The notes under the pieces were generated by a model, which was not told the DNA's origin, did no database searches, and saw only the letters and a program-made list of their open reading frames with translations. Positions 22,326-33,466 of a DNA stretch of 64,000 bases are shown piece by piece. Source of the DNA: Theocolax elegans (taxonomy: Eukaryota; Arthropoda; Insecta; Hymenoptera; Cerocephalidae); the NCBI GenBank assembly GCA_026168455.1, contig CM047426.1, forward strand, positions 61,672,958-61,736,957. The letters are read 5' to 3'. The first letter of the stretch is position 1. Each line of letters opens with the position of its first letter. The position numbers and the translations under genes were made by a program.

Positions 22326-22606
22326 TCTTACCATTGATATATAATACCCAGATCATTTGTTTGATATTATTCATAAAATTTCCAACTTTTTGTGTCTTTA
22401 TCACTTTTTTCATTAACATCCATCAATTTCAAATTATATTGGCTTAAAAATCTTTGTTTTTAAAAAGATCCATTTTTTACTTATCAGCCAATTTCTGGTT
22501 TTCTTAGTCAATTTTGAAAACTCCCTTTGTTCGAAATAATAGAAATTTTTTGCATTCTTGACGCGTAAACTCCCATATATATATGTATGTGTGTGTGTAT
22601 ACATAT
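22326..22606 (-). repeat. Right terminal inverted repeat of the 11.2-kb transposon
   Basis: Inverted match to 11403-11684. It is followed by ATAT and then the palindrome sequence beginning GGGCTATTTCACG. Confidence 0.85.
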
Positions 22607-23630
22607 ATATGGGCTATTTCACGTCAAGTGGTACGATGAAAATTTTAAATCGCTCCAAAATTTGAAAACAGGCTAGAAATATCTTCCAGAAGATAGAAAA
22701 AAATTTTTAGGTGTTAAAAATAATTTGCCTAAGAGTTATTCCACCATGAAAAATGGAAATTTTTCAATTTTTTGGAAAAATTTCTATTTTCAAAGCCATT
22801 TATCTCAAAATCTATTGATTTTTTTGAAAAAACATTACAAACAACTTTTGTTCAAAATAATCTTTAGAACTTATTTACCTGGGTTACAATTCTTAATTTT
22901 AAAATCTCGAAGAGATAGAACGCCCGGAAATATTGAATATCAAAAAAAGGCGACCACGCCACAATCGATTTTGATCTAACACCGCTCAAAAGATCACATT
23001 TTTCGAGAGCTGTCGAATGGCGGTGGTTAGATTATTGGCCAAGACCGCTGGTGTAAGTTATACCCCATAAACCTCATAAAATCACTAATTTTCATGTATT
23101 TTAGGGCATAACTTACACCAGCGGTCTTGGCCAATAATCTAACCACCGCCATTCGAAAGCTCTCGAAAAATGTGAACTTTTGAGCGGTGTTAGATCAAAA
23201 TCGATTGTGGCGTGGTCGCCTTTTTTTGATATTCAATATTTCCGGGCGTTCTATCTCTTTGAGATTTTAAAATTAAGAATTGTAACCCAGGTAGATATGT
23301 TCTAAAGATTATTTTGAACAAAAGTTGTTTGTAATGTTTTTTCAAAAAAATCAATAGATTTTGAGATAAATGGCTTTGAAAATAGAAATTTTTCTAAAAA
23401 ATTGAAAAATTTCCATTTTTTATGGTGGAATAACTCAGGCAAATTATTTTTAACACTTAAAAAATTTTTTCTATCTTCTGAAAGATATTTCCAACCTGTT
23501 TTCAAATTTTGGAGCGATTTAAAATTTTCATCGTACCACTTGACGTGAAATAGCCCATATACACATATATGTACATCCATGTACATATGTATATACATAT
23601 AGATTATAAGTTGTGTATGTGAATATATAA

Positions 23631-23672
<42 letters not shown>

Positions 23673-23929
23673 CGCACACATGTATACATTTACTTCTACT
23701 AAATTTATGAAAAGAAAGTATTAACTGCTCGTTTACTTCATTAATTAATCTTATTGCAGCGGTTTTGCGATATATCGCCAATATATCATTTTTTATATCG
23801 ATTACATCATCTGATATCGGTTCTAGGGACGCGGATACCTATTCCCTATATCAAAAGCTACCTATAGTTAAAATTTCGTGTATATACGATGAAAACTCAG
23901 TGGCATCGGTATTTTTGAAACACGATTTT

Positions 23930-24495
23930 TTTTTGGTCCACTGTGCAACGGGTCTCCTCCTCGGTTTAGTAGAAGGAGAAAGGAGACACGTAAAAGTCCC
24001 GATTGACGGTCATCGAGTGGTTCATCCTCGAAGCTTGGGGAATCGTCGGATTTAAAGGAGAAGATTTAGAAGAAGATCTCCCCAAGCCGACAAAGTACCA
24101 AACTTGTGCTAAGTTGGGGTACACCGTCAGGACGTATCTTGTCTGCGCAAAAAACGCGCAGGGAAGCGGTTAGAGGGGACAGCCGCATACCTCAAAGGAC
24201 AAGGAATCCCAAGGAGGATGAATTTATAACTCCCGACAACCGAGATAGTCCAGTTGGAGTGAAGTAGGAACGGAAAGGACTGATTTCTGATAGATCTCAG
24301 AAAGTCGGAATGTATCCGGAGACCTGCGATGCCTTAAAGTTGGTGACATCGAACACTAGCCGACGAAGTTACCGTCCTGAGGACGAGACGCGCTGGTGGT
24401 GTCAAGTTGTATGTGAAATTATTATTATGGAATGTACAGAGAATAAAAAGATCCTTAAGAAATCATTTTGTAAAAATTTTTTATATTCAAAGTAA
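23930..24495 (+). other. Degenerate coding-like stretch, unrecognised
   Basis: More GC-rich than its surroundings, with open frames of 40-96 codons in more than one frame (for example ending SLGNRRI at 24055 and starting MYPETCDALKLV at 24310). The left end overlaps the gag-derived palindrome arm on the opposite strand. I recognise no domain. It is duplicated at 26485-27050. Confidence 0.35.
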
Positions 24496-24857
24496 TATTT
24501 TTGAAATATTAATTGATGATCAATAATTATATAATAATTTTAAAATAACATTCCAATTATTGTTTCGATTTTTTTCTAACATTCAAACAATAATTGGAAT
24601 GTAATTTGAAGATTATTATAAAATAAGTGAGTTGGGTAAGCTTTTAGATTAGACAAATTATTGATATACAATAGTATATTGTGTACTAGGGGCGTAAAAT
24701 GTGCTTTTTTAACAAAGCAAGAAAGACGACTTTGCACACCATATTTTTTGTGATAAAGGCATGAATGTTCGCATTTAAAGGGCTTCCACAATCAGCAACT
24801 TATGCCATTAATGCGCAAATAATTTAATTTTTAATCACCACCAAATTCAATTTTATT

Positions 24858-24915
24858 CACACACACACACACACACACACATACACACACACGCATGCGT
24901 GTGTGTGTATGCACG

Positions 24916-24950
<35 letters not shown>
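24858..24950. repeat. (CA)n, (GT)n and (TA)n microsatellites
   Basis: A (CA)n run, a GCATGC centre with a short (GT)n, and an (AT)n run. They are repeated at 27413-27510 in the duplicated unit. Confidence 0.9.
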
Positions 24951-24955
<5 letters not shown>

Positions 24956-24962
24956 TCGAATA

Positions 24963-25573
24963 GGACGCTAAAGTATTCCATAAAAAAAACGCCAACTAAA
25001 CGTGAGAGAGGGCGTTTTTTTATTAGAGCTCTCGATTTCACGTGAACACGGGTACACGTACCACGCGTGTATTACACAATGACGTGCACAAACCCGTGTA
25101 CGGTGTATTTGCGTGAATTACACGGGTAGACGCACTACACGTGAATTAATTCGCATTTTTTTACATACTTCAAGAAAATATAATATTTTTGTCATCAGGC
25201 CGTGAAATGCTACCTTCTCCACCTAGGTCATGAAATTAATTTACTATAAAATGAGAATGAAAATGAGAATAAGAATTCGAGAGAGAGAGAGAGAGAGAGG
25301 TGGAGTGAGGGGAGAGTGAAGGGAGAGACGGAGAAAGGAGGAGAGGGTCGAGGTTTATTACAAAAACATAATGTATTGTCTTTCAAACAATATATATACA
25401 TATTTTATAGTGAAAAAAAGTATAACATAAATTTAATGAGTTTCTATTACATATAAATCAAATATAAAAAGTAAGCAATTCTACAGTTTTAACATAATGA
25501 TTTTAATACATTTCTATTTTGGTACAAAAATACCAACATATTAACTGTATCAATAACTCTCCCTTTTTCCCTA

Positions 25574-25616
<43 letters not shown>

Positions 25617-25954
25617 CTCTCTCTATCGCTCTTTCGTCTCACTATCTGTCTCTTTCTCGTCTTTCTCTCTCTCATTGTCTTTCTCTCTGGCTGTCTGTTA
25701 CTCTCTTTTTCATTCTCACTCTCAATCTAGTATTTCGCGGGCTAAGGTCACAAAAAACATTGTAATAATTTTTTATTAATTTAGTGATATAAAAAATAAA
25801 TAAATATAACGGTTTTTAAATACCCGTGTACACGTATTTTTGATATTCACGTATCCGCATACCCGTGTCTTAAATATCCGTGACACGGGTACACGTGTAT
25901 CCAAATACACGTATAAAATCGCAAGCTTTATTTTTATAGAGAACTTTAGCGTCC
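24963..25954. mobile_element. ~1-kb non-autonomous element with ACACGGGTACACGTG-type subterminal repeats
   Basis: Outer inverted ends GGACGCTAAAGT / ACTTTAGCGTCC. Inside each end lies a cluster of variants of ACACGGGTACACGTG (25030-25145 and 25825-25915), partly palindromic and partly inverted between the two ends. The middle has (GA)n at 25278-25345 and (CT)n at 25577-25735 around a short A/T-rich core. No ORF with a motif. A second copy is at about 27518-28512. Confidence 0.6.
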
Positions 25955-25990
25955 CTTGCAAAGATTTATACTTTTGTTGTTTCATACATC

Positions 25991-26029
25991 AACGGGCAAT
26001 TTTTTTTATAGAAAATTTTTTTGCCCGCC
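25991..26029. repeat. Short hairpin
   Basis: CGGGCAATTTTTTT and AAATTTTTTTGCCCG face each other across about 10 bp. Function unknown; repeated in the second unit. Confidence 0.4.
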
Positions 26030-26062
26030 GACCGAAAAAGGATTACTTGGGACTCTGTTTTT

Positions 26063-26182
26063 GGAGCGATTTAAAATTTTCATCGTACCACTTGACGTGA
26101 AATAGCCCATATACACATATATGTACATCCATGTACATATGTATATACATATAGATTATAAGTTGTGTATGTGAATATATAA

Positions 26183-26226
<44 letters not shown>

Positions 26227-27470
26227 CGCACACATGTATACATTTACTTCTACTAAATTTATGAAAAGAAAGTATTAACTGCTCGTTTACTTCATTAATT
26301 AATCTTATTGCAGCGGTTTTGCGATATATCGCCAATATATCATTTTTTTATATCGATTACATCATCTGATATCGGTTCTAGGGACGCGGATACCTATTCC
26401 CTATATCAAAAGCTACCTATAGTTAAAATTTCGTGTATATACGATGAAAACTCAGTGGCATCGGTATTTTTGAAACACGATTTTTTTTTGGTCCACTGTG
26501 CAACGGGTCTCCTCCTCGGTTTAGTAGAAGGAGAAAGGAGACACGTAAAAGTCCCGATTGACGGTCATCGAGTGGTTCATCCTCGAAGCTTGGGGAATCG
26601 TCGGATTTAAAGGAGAAGATTTAGAAGAAGATCTCCCCAAGCCGACAAAGTACCAAACTTGTGCTAAGTTGGGGTACACCGTCAGGACGTATCTTGTCTG
26701 CGCAAAAAACGCGCAGGGAAGCGGTTAGAGGGGACAGCCGCATACCTCAAAGGACAAGGAATCCCAAGGAGGATGAATTTATAACTCCCGACAACCGAGA
26801 TAGTCCAGTTGGAGTGAAGTAGGAACGGAAAGGACTGATTTCTGATAGATCTCAGAAAGTCGGAATGTATCCGGAGACCTGCGATGCCTTAAAGTTGGTG
26901 ACATCGAACACTAGCCGACGAAGTTACCGTCCTGAGGACGAGACGCGCTGGTGGTGTCAAGTTGTATGTGAAATTATTATTATGGAATGTACAGAGAATA
27001 AAAAGATCCTTAAGAAATCATTTTGTAAAAATTTTTTATATTCAAAGTAATATTTTTGAAATATTAATTGATGATCAATAATTATATAATAATTTTAAAA
27101 TAACATTCCAATTATTGTTTCGATTTTTTTCTAACATTCAAACAATAATTGGAATGTAATTTGAAGATTATTATAAAATAAGTGAGTTGGGTAAGCTTTT
27201 AGATTAGACAAATTATTGATATACAATAGTATATTGTGTACTAGGGGCGTAAAATGTGCTTTTTTAACAAAGCAAGAAAGACGACTTTGCACACCATATT
27301 TTTTGTGATAAAGGCATGAATGTTCGCATTTAAAGGGCTTCCACAATCAGCAACTTATGCCATTAATGCGCAAATAATTTAATTTTTAATCACCACCAAA
27401 TTCAATTTTATTCACACACACACACACACACACACATACACACACACGCATGCGTGTGTGTGTATGCACG

Positions 27471-27510
<40 letters not shown>

Positions 27511-28127
27511 TCGAATAGGACGCTAAAGTATTCCATAAAAAAACGCCAACTAAACGTGAGAGAGGGCGTTTTTTTATTAGAGCTCTCGATTTCACGTGAA
27601 CACGGGTACACGTACCACGCGTGTATTACACAATGACGTGCACAAACCCGTGTACGGTGTATTTGCGTGAATTACACGGGTAGACGCACTACACGTGAAT
27701 TAATTCGCATTTTTTTACATACTTCAAGAAAATATAATATTTTTGTCATCAGGCCGTGAAATGCTACCTTCTCCACCTAGGTCATGAAATTAATTTACTA
27801 TAAAATGAGAATGAAAATGAGAATAAGAATTCGAGAGAGAGAGAGAGAGAGAGGTGGAGTGAGGGGAGAGTGAAGGGAGAGACGGAGAAAGGAGGAGAGG
27901 GTCGAGGTTTATTACAAAAACATAATGTATTGTCTTTCAAACAATATATATACATATTTTATAGTGAAAAAAAGTATAACATAAATTTAATGAGTTTCTA
28001 TTACATATAAATCAAATATAAAAAGTAAGCAATTCTACAGTTTTAACATAATGATTTTAATACATTTCTATTTTGGTACAAAAATACCAACATATTAACT
28101 GTATCAATAACTCTCCCTTTTTCCCTA

Positions 28128-28170
<43 letters not shown>

Positions 28171-28619
28171 CTCTCTCTATCGCTCTTTCGTCTCACTATC
28201 TGTCTCTTTCTCGTCTTTCTCTCTCTCACATTGTCTTTCTCTCTGGCTGTCTGTTACTCTCTTTTTCATTCTCACTCTCAATCTAGTATTTCGCGGGCTA
28301 AGGTCACAAAAAACATTGTAATAATTTTTTATTAATTTAGTGATATAAAAAATAAATAAATATAACGGTTTTTAAATACCCGTGTACACGTATTTTTGAT
28401 ATTCACGTATCCGCATACCCGTGTCTTAAATATCCGTGACACGGGTACACGTGTATCCAAATACACGTATAAAATCGCAAGCTTTATTTTTTATAGAGAA
28501 CTTTAGCGTCCCTTGCAAAGATTTATACTTTTGTTGTTTCATACATCAACGGGCAATTTTTTTTATAGAAAATTTTTTTGCCCGCCGACCGAAAAAGGAT
28601 TACTTGGGACTCTGTTTTT
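26063..28619. repeat. Tandem duplication unit 2 (2.56 kb)
   Basis: Second copy of 23511-26062. It ends at a T run and then passes into different sequence (AGCGCGCAAAAACGCG). The content is as for unit 1. Confidence 0.9.
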
Positions 28620-29997
28620 AGCGCGCAAAAACGCGATTTTCGTGCATGTGTTTCACAAACATTTTTTCTAAAGGATTTACATCACCTCAACTTAATTTAA
28701 AAAGAATTAAAAAGTTGAAAAGTTGAAAAAGACTTTAAAAAATTTGAAGAATAAGAATATTAATGCGACAGTTTTCCACACTACCCTAGAGGTACTGCCA
28801 ATAGCGCGTTAGGTTTTTATTTATTACTTTTAAAATTAAATAAATCAATCATCGTATGCAACTTAAAAAAATAATCTACGATCTGATAAATTTATACAAT
28901 GTGGTTGTATTTAATTGATTTAAGGATGTTCTATGGTGTCTTGCCGTGCGGGGAAGAGAGGGAGTCTCCCCTCTCTCCGCGCACGCCGTTGCTATGACCG
29001 CGCAGCTCCCCGCACGGCCCACGAACTTGACTTTTTGTTAATGTGTTCATTAATTTCTTTAACTTTTGCGCGGTGACATGGGTTCAAATTTCGCATACCG
29101 CTTTATTTATATTCACTTGTGATGTTTCTAGTTTTTTATTAAACTTTGTACACTTTTCATCAATCGCACTCTAAAGTCAATCACATTTTTTCCGAGTCTC
29201 CATATAAGCCTATGTATGAGAAGTCATCTTCTATGTCGCATATCTTCAAAATTTGCGCGGAAAAAAATATTGAAAAAATTCATAGACATTTTTGACACTC
29301 TTACAAATAATATACTTCAATTTCATTAAATTCTGTTAACTTTGACGTAACCATAGAACATTCTTAATTATTTTTAAATATAACTGTGGAACTTTCGCCA
29401 ATAGCCCTATTTTAACCACTGGAGTCTCCACACTCCTCCACAACTAGAAGAATATAAAACAATATTTATTTGCATCGTATGTACATAAAAAGTAAATAAT
29501 CAACTGAAACTCAAAAATAATGTTATTTATACTATTAAATGTACTAAAATATTACAAAAAAAGAAGACTATTAAATTGTATTTAAGTAATGTCATAAAAT
29601 GCGTTATAATTAAAGTTAAGAAAAGTTTAAAATTAAAAGAGCGATAAAAAAATTATTTAACTAGCGTTGTTACAAAACAAATACAATATTAAGTACACTA
29701 TTCACATTAAAATTGGTAATGAAAAATTAAATTATATTAGTCTTTCACGTTCAAAACAATAATCTTTCGATAATCGAAAAACAAAATAACATACATGTGC
29801 ATTTAATAAAAATCATAATTAAATTTATAGTCAAATTTAACAAAAATAAAGATGGCTTTATTTGTAATTGAAAGAAGAATGCAATTATAATAGGAAACAA
29901 AATACGAAATTACGCAGTATTTGTTAAATATTTACAGACCTATTGTTAAAATTATAGAAAATTATTAATCAAAAATTATAAAAAGTGACAACGTAGT
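28620..29997. other. A/T-rich region with one GC-rich hairpin
   Basis: No coding sequence seen. At 28945-29022 a GC-rich block has GCCGTGCGGGGA facing TCCCCGCACGGC, with an inner GAGAGGGAGTCTCCCCTCTC palindrome. The remainder is A/T-rich. Confidence 0.6.
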
Positions 29998-31940
29998 TTA
30001 CAAATTTTGAACATTCTTTAATTTTTGATTTTTTGTCGATAAATGCCTTTTCACAGATTTTCTGCTATTGTTTCTCTCTCGAGTTTTTGCATAAATTTTA
30101 ACTAATAAAAATTTTAATGCATTTAATCTATGATTAAAACATTTATGAACATCATCAAACCAAGAGGCGTACTTTTCATGAGTATATTTCATTGCTATTT
30201 CTGTGAATTGTAGCAATAATTTTCTCTGGTGCCATACATTTTAGTAATGAACATTAAAAGTTTTTAGTTGGCAATAACTACCTCCATGAAAAGATCCGTT
30301 GGTCTCGTCAAGTACGCAACTTTTAAAAGTTTCTGATCTGAATGTGGATATTCTCTGTGTTCAATATACACTTCATTACTACTTTGAGGATCATCATTGT
30401 TTTTCATAAAATCAATCTCACATTCAGAACATCCACTTTTTTTAAGAGATTTACGAGCAACATATCCTGCCAAGTATGCAACAGCATTTCTTTCGTACAA
30501 GGATTTTGCTTCTAAATTTCCTATATTAGTTGAATCGATCGGTTCATAAGCATTCACCATTTTAGCAGCTTCTAGAAGTTCTTTAATTTCACTCAATACT
30601 TGTGAATCATACTCAATTAACTGTGCTTGCGCTTGTGCAATCAAGTTCAAAGGTTTTTCTGAATATGTAGTTTTACTTGATTCGAGCAAGGAGTGGGCTT
30701 CTTCAATCAAAATATTCCCTTTTTTACTTGTTTTAATGAAATTAGTAGATAAAATATGCCTGATACTTAATCTATACATTCTGCAAGTGGGATTAGCATT
30801 GAAACCACCCCTTTCTCGTAATTTTGAGTGAATGTGCTCAACACAATCTTGATTACACAAAGCTGTTGCCAATTGAAAATCCGGAAATGAAAAATGTAAC
30901 AGTCAAAGGAATACCGGTAAAAGAAGGTGGCTTTAAAACTTTACCCTTAGATTTAACAGTCCATTGCTTCGACCAATGAACAAAATCAACTAGTAGCTTT
31001 TGAATTTCTGGATGCTTATTCAACAATGGCTTTTTCTGCTGGTTCATATTGAATAAATAATAACAATTACACGCGTCAATAACGGTATCTAATTTTTCTA
31101 CAAAACTGGCCGACGTTTTCCACGTTTTTGTCTGTAAACCGTGGCGATCTTCGCCGGCGGTTTTTATCGAACTAGCCATTCGTCGAATAAATAGCTGAAA
31201 AGCTAATTTAACTTTCATGGCTTCAAAATTATTAAGATGAAAATGAGTCTCAGTTAAGTGTCTTAATAGATTTGATGTGCCATGTGATCGATCCAACTCC
31301 CACGTTTTTATTAAATCGTGAAAATATATTATTATATCTTCATCAATATAAATAAAATCGTGGGACCTTAATTGAGCGATCAGTCGTTTAATAAGGTGAG
31401 GCCAATCGAAACATGCAAAAATTTTGATTTCATGAACGAAAAAGTAAGGATTTAAACAAGTTATTTTTAAATTACTAAACAATTTGCGATTAGCACTACC
31501 TTGGTCACATACAGTTAAACGCAGATCTGCTCCAATACTACGCAGTGAAACTATAATTTCTTTTAACTTTTAGACTACCGGCATGGCTCATATATGAGCC
31601 ACCTGTGATCTTGACAACTACTCTAGAGATATGAGGTGTTTTTATGTATAAATTTTGCACATCAAAAATATCAATTTATAAAGCAAAAATTCCGGCAGTC
31701 TAAAGGTTAAAATACTAGAAAGGTTATCTGCAGAAACTATATTATTTGACGCCATGGATTTGAAGCATTAATACTATCTAACATAAACAAAAGAGCGTGC
31801 TTTGCAACACCATGGCTTCTACGGTTACTACTCATATCACAAAGACCTTCAATCAAATCTTGACTTTTTGAATATTCTTCAAAACATTTAATAGACATTT
31901 TGTCGAATTTTAACGCGCATACTCTTTCTATCGGAGGCAA
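29998..31940 (-). pseudogene. P-element transposase pseudogene
   Basis: Minus strand. It starts with MPPIERVCALKFDKM (31940), the region following the THAP domain in P transposases. It continues with the RNase-H-like block LTVCDQGSANRKLFS near 31510, a long helical/GTP-binding-type insertion region at 31482-30900, QDCVEHIHSKLRERGG near 30850 and VAYLAGYVARKSLKKSGC near 30480, ending by about 29998. The THAP DNA-binding domain is absent. Frame changes occur near 31740, 30890 and 30230, and a 140-bp MITE interrupts it at 31567. It would have encoded a cut-and-paste transposase; it is no longer functional as one protein. Confidence 0.8.
31567..31706. mobile_element. 140-bp piggyBac-like MITE inside the P transposase
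   Basis: Ends CTTTTAGACTACCGG and CCGGCAGTCTAAAGG form imperfect inverted repeats flanked by TTAA (31563-31566 and 31707-31710). TTAA targeting and the CCTTTAGACTGCC-like end fit piggyBac. Removing it with one TTAA joins the P transposase frame without a shift (…SSILKEIIVSLRS… reads through). An inner palindrome, GGCTCATATATGAGCC, is present. Confidence 0.8.
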
Positions 31941-32204
31941 TAAATTTAACTAAATTTGGACTTTATCTAGAATTATTTTATTTACACCTGCAAAAACGCT
32001 ACACTCGGAAACCCACGCTCTTTATTATAATTATTATTTAGCAATACATTATTTGAATTTCACAAACTTGTCACTGTAAATTAATCATATTAATCATTAT
32101 AATCTCAGATCTGATTTATTGATATATTTTTTGCATTAAATACGTAACTTCAATTATTATAATAATAATATTCATACTTTTATAGTGAACCTTCAGATTA
32201 GTAT

Positions 32205-33251
32205 TGTTTCGTTAATCTATGTATTTCGTTAAAAATCTATTTTCAATATAAATAATAATGTACTTGTTGCGTCGATAATTTACTTTCTTTCCTACATTTA
32301 AGTCTTTTTTCCTAGAATTAAGGGGTAATAGCATAGCTCGATGTTTATCTCTTTCGTGCGACCTTCACTACTCGTGTTTAGGTTACTGAAGTTCTAAGAA
32401 TCCCTTCTTTCCTTCTCCGCCTTCCTTCTTTTCCAGGGCAGACTGTCCTTCCGGGCGCCACGTTCGTTTGCTGATTGGTCAAACGTCCCCCTCTTTCTTT
32501 TGTTTCTCTTTTTTTTCTCTTCGGATTCAAGGGAGAACGGAGGTTGGGACATTCATTGTTGTGCGCGGTGTTGACTCGCGTCGGTCGTAGCCGCTCCAGG
32601 TTTAGTGTTGGGACGTAGTATCGTTGGGGATCGCCCCCCCCCTCTCTTTTCTTGTGCGCGTTTCGGTGCGTCTCTTGGTACGGGTCAGTTTTTCGGCGAG
32701 CGGATCGCCGTGGTTGTGTTAAGGTTTCATCGCCTGCCGCCGAATTCGACCATCTATGAGAAGGAGACGGTCGCCTGGAGATCGCCTGGAGTGTAATCGG
32801 TTGATTGGATCAGCCGCCAAATCCCTCCATCTTCCTCTACCATCTCCCTGTGTATCTGGATTCCCCGCAAGGTAACCCGCATCATACTGTATACAACACA
32901 TTGGTCATTCGCCCCAGTGTACCTTCTCAGTAGTGTTCTTTTCCACTTTTCTTTTCTTTTGTCTTTTCTCTTCTCCTTTACTCGGCACAACCATCCGACT
33001 ACGTTACCGATTTAGTGTATAGGCGCGCATTGTTTTACCCTCCTGCGACTTGTAACGTATTTTCTTCTGATTATTATTATTCTTGTAAGTAGTTCTTTCT
33101 CGATAAAAATTGTATCACAATTCATTCCGTCATTGAAATAAAATTAACTTTTCTTAATAAGTACCAAAATTCTTTGTTGTTTTTTATTGTCCTTCCCATC
33201 CCAAGATGCACGCTTACTCTACATGGCACCGGTCGCATAGTAACCAAAATA
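32205..33251 (+). mobile_element. Probable solo LTR (1.05 kb) with AGTAT duplication
   Basis: The insertion into the foldback copy is flanked by AGTAT (32200-32204 and 33252-33256). The ends TGTTTCGTTA…CTATG and its near-mirror CATAGTAACCAAAATA are imperfect inverted repeats. The content is C/T-rich and GC-rich, with a CCAAT-like ATTGGTCAAACG and an AATAAA at 33137, as expected of an LTR promoter and polyadenylation region. A 5-bp duplication suits copia or BEL/Pao. No internal coding region remains. Confidence 0.55.
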
Positions 33252-33466
33252 AGTATCATAATTCTCATAGTGGCTGTAAAATTAAAAGTTCAGCATTATA
33301 AATTTTAAAAATTAAGTTTTTATAATTGTATAATAATATTTGTATTTTGAACAGCTTACAGGAGATTAGATTGATACAGAAAAAAGATTGCCTCCGAGAG
33401 GTAACTGCATGAATTTTTTTGCATTAATCATGCTAACAGATTCATCGTTATAAGGCAACAAATATA

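Larger units (their letters stand above)
11403..22606 (+). mobile_element. 11.2-kb DNA transposon with RAG1/Transib-like gene
   Basis: Terminal inverted repeats of about 280 bp, at about 11403-11684 and 22326-22606, are ~95% identical. They start ATATGTATACACACAC and pass through GGGAGTTTACGCGTCAAG. Comparison with the uninterrupted copies at 23540-23580 and 26090-26130 shows the insertion site: GTGT-ATAT-GGGC empty against ATAT on both sides when filled. The target duplication is thus ATAT (or AT; the TA-rich context leaves ambiguity). The element holds one plus-strand multi-exon gene, several MITEs in its introns, and a polyadenylation signal before the right TIR. Transib elements are usually 3-4 kb with 5-bp duplications, so this one is atypically long. 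Confidence 0.8.
10985..23945. repeat. ~1.75-kb palindrome split by the 11.2-kb transposon
   Basis: Left flank 10985-11402 matches 23565-23945 in inverted orientation at about 95% identity. The sequence 22611-23087 matches 23090-23560 in inverted orientation. If 11403-22606 and one 4-bp duplication are removed, the pieces make one palindrome with ~870-bp arms and a spacer of roughly 70 bp near 23087. The left arm ends in decayed gag. (TA)n and (CA)n tracts lie within the arms. Confidence 0.8.
23511..26062. repeat. Tandem duplication unit 1 (2.55 kb)
   Basis: Direct repeat of 26063-28619 that starts at GGAGCGATTTAAAATTTTC. I see only small indels between the copies (for example in T and A runs, and one CA) and no obvious substitutions. 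The unit holds one arm of the palindrome, an unrecognised degenerate coding-like stretch (23930-24480), (CA)n/(TA)n microsatellites, a non-autonomous element (24963-25954) and GA/CT tracts. The junction lies in a short T run shared by both ends. Confidence 0.9.
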
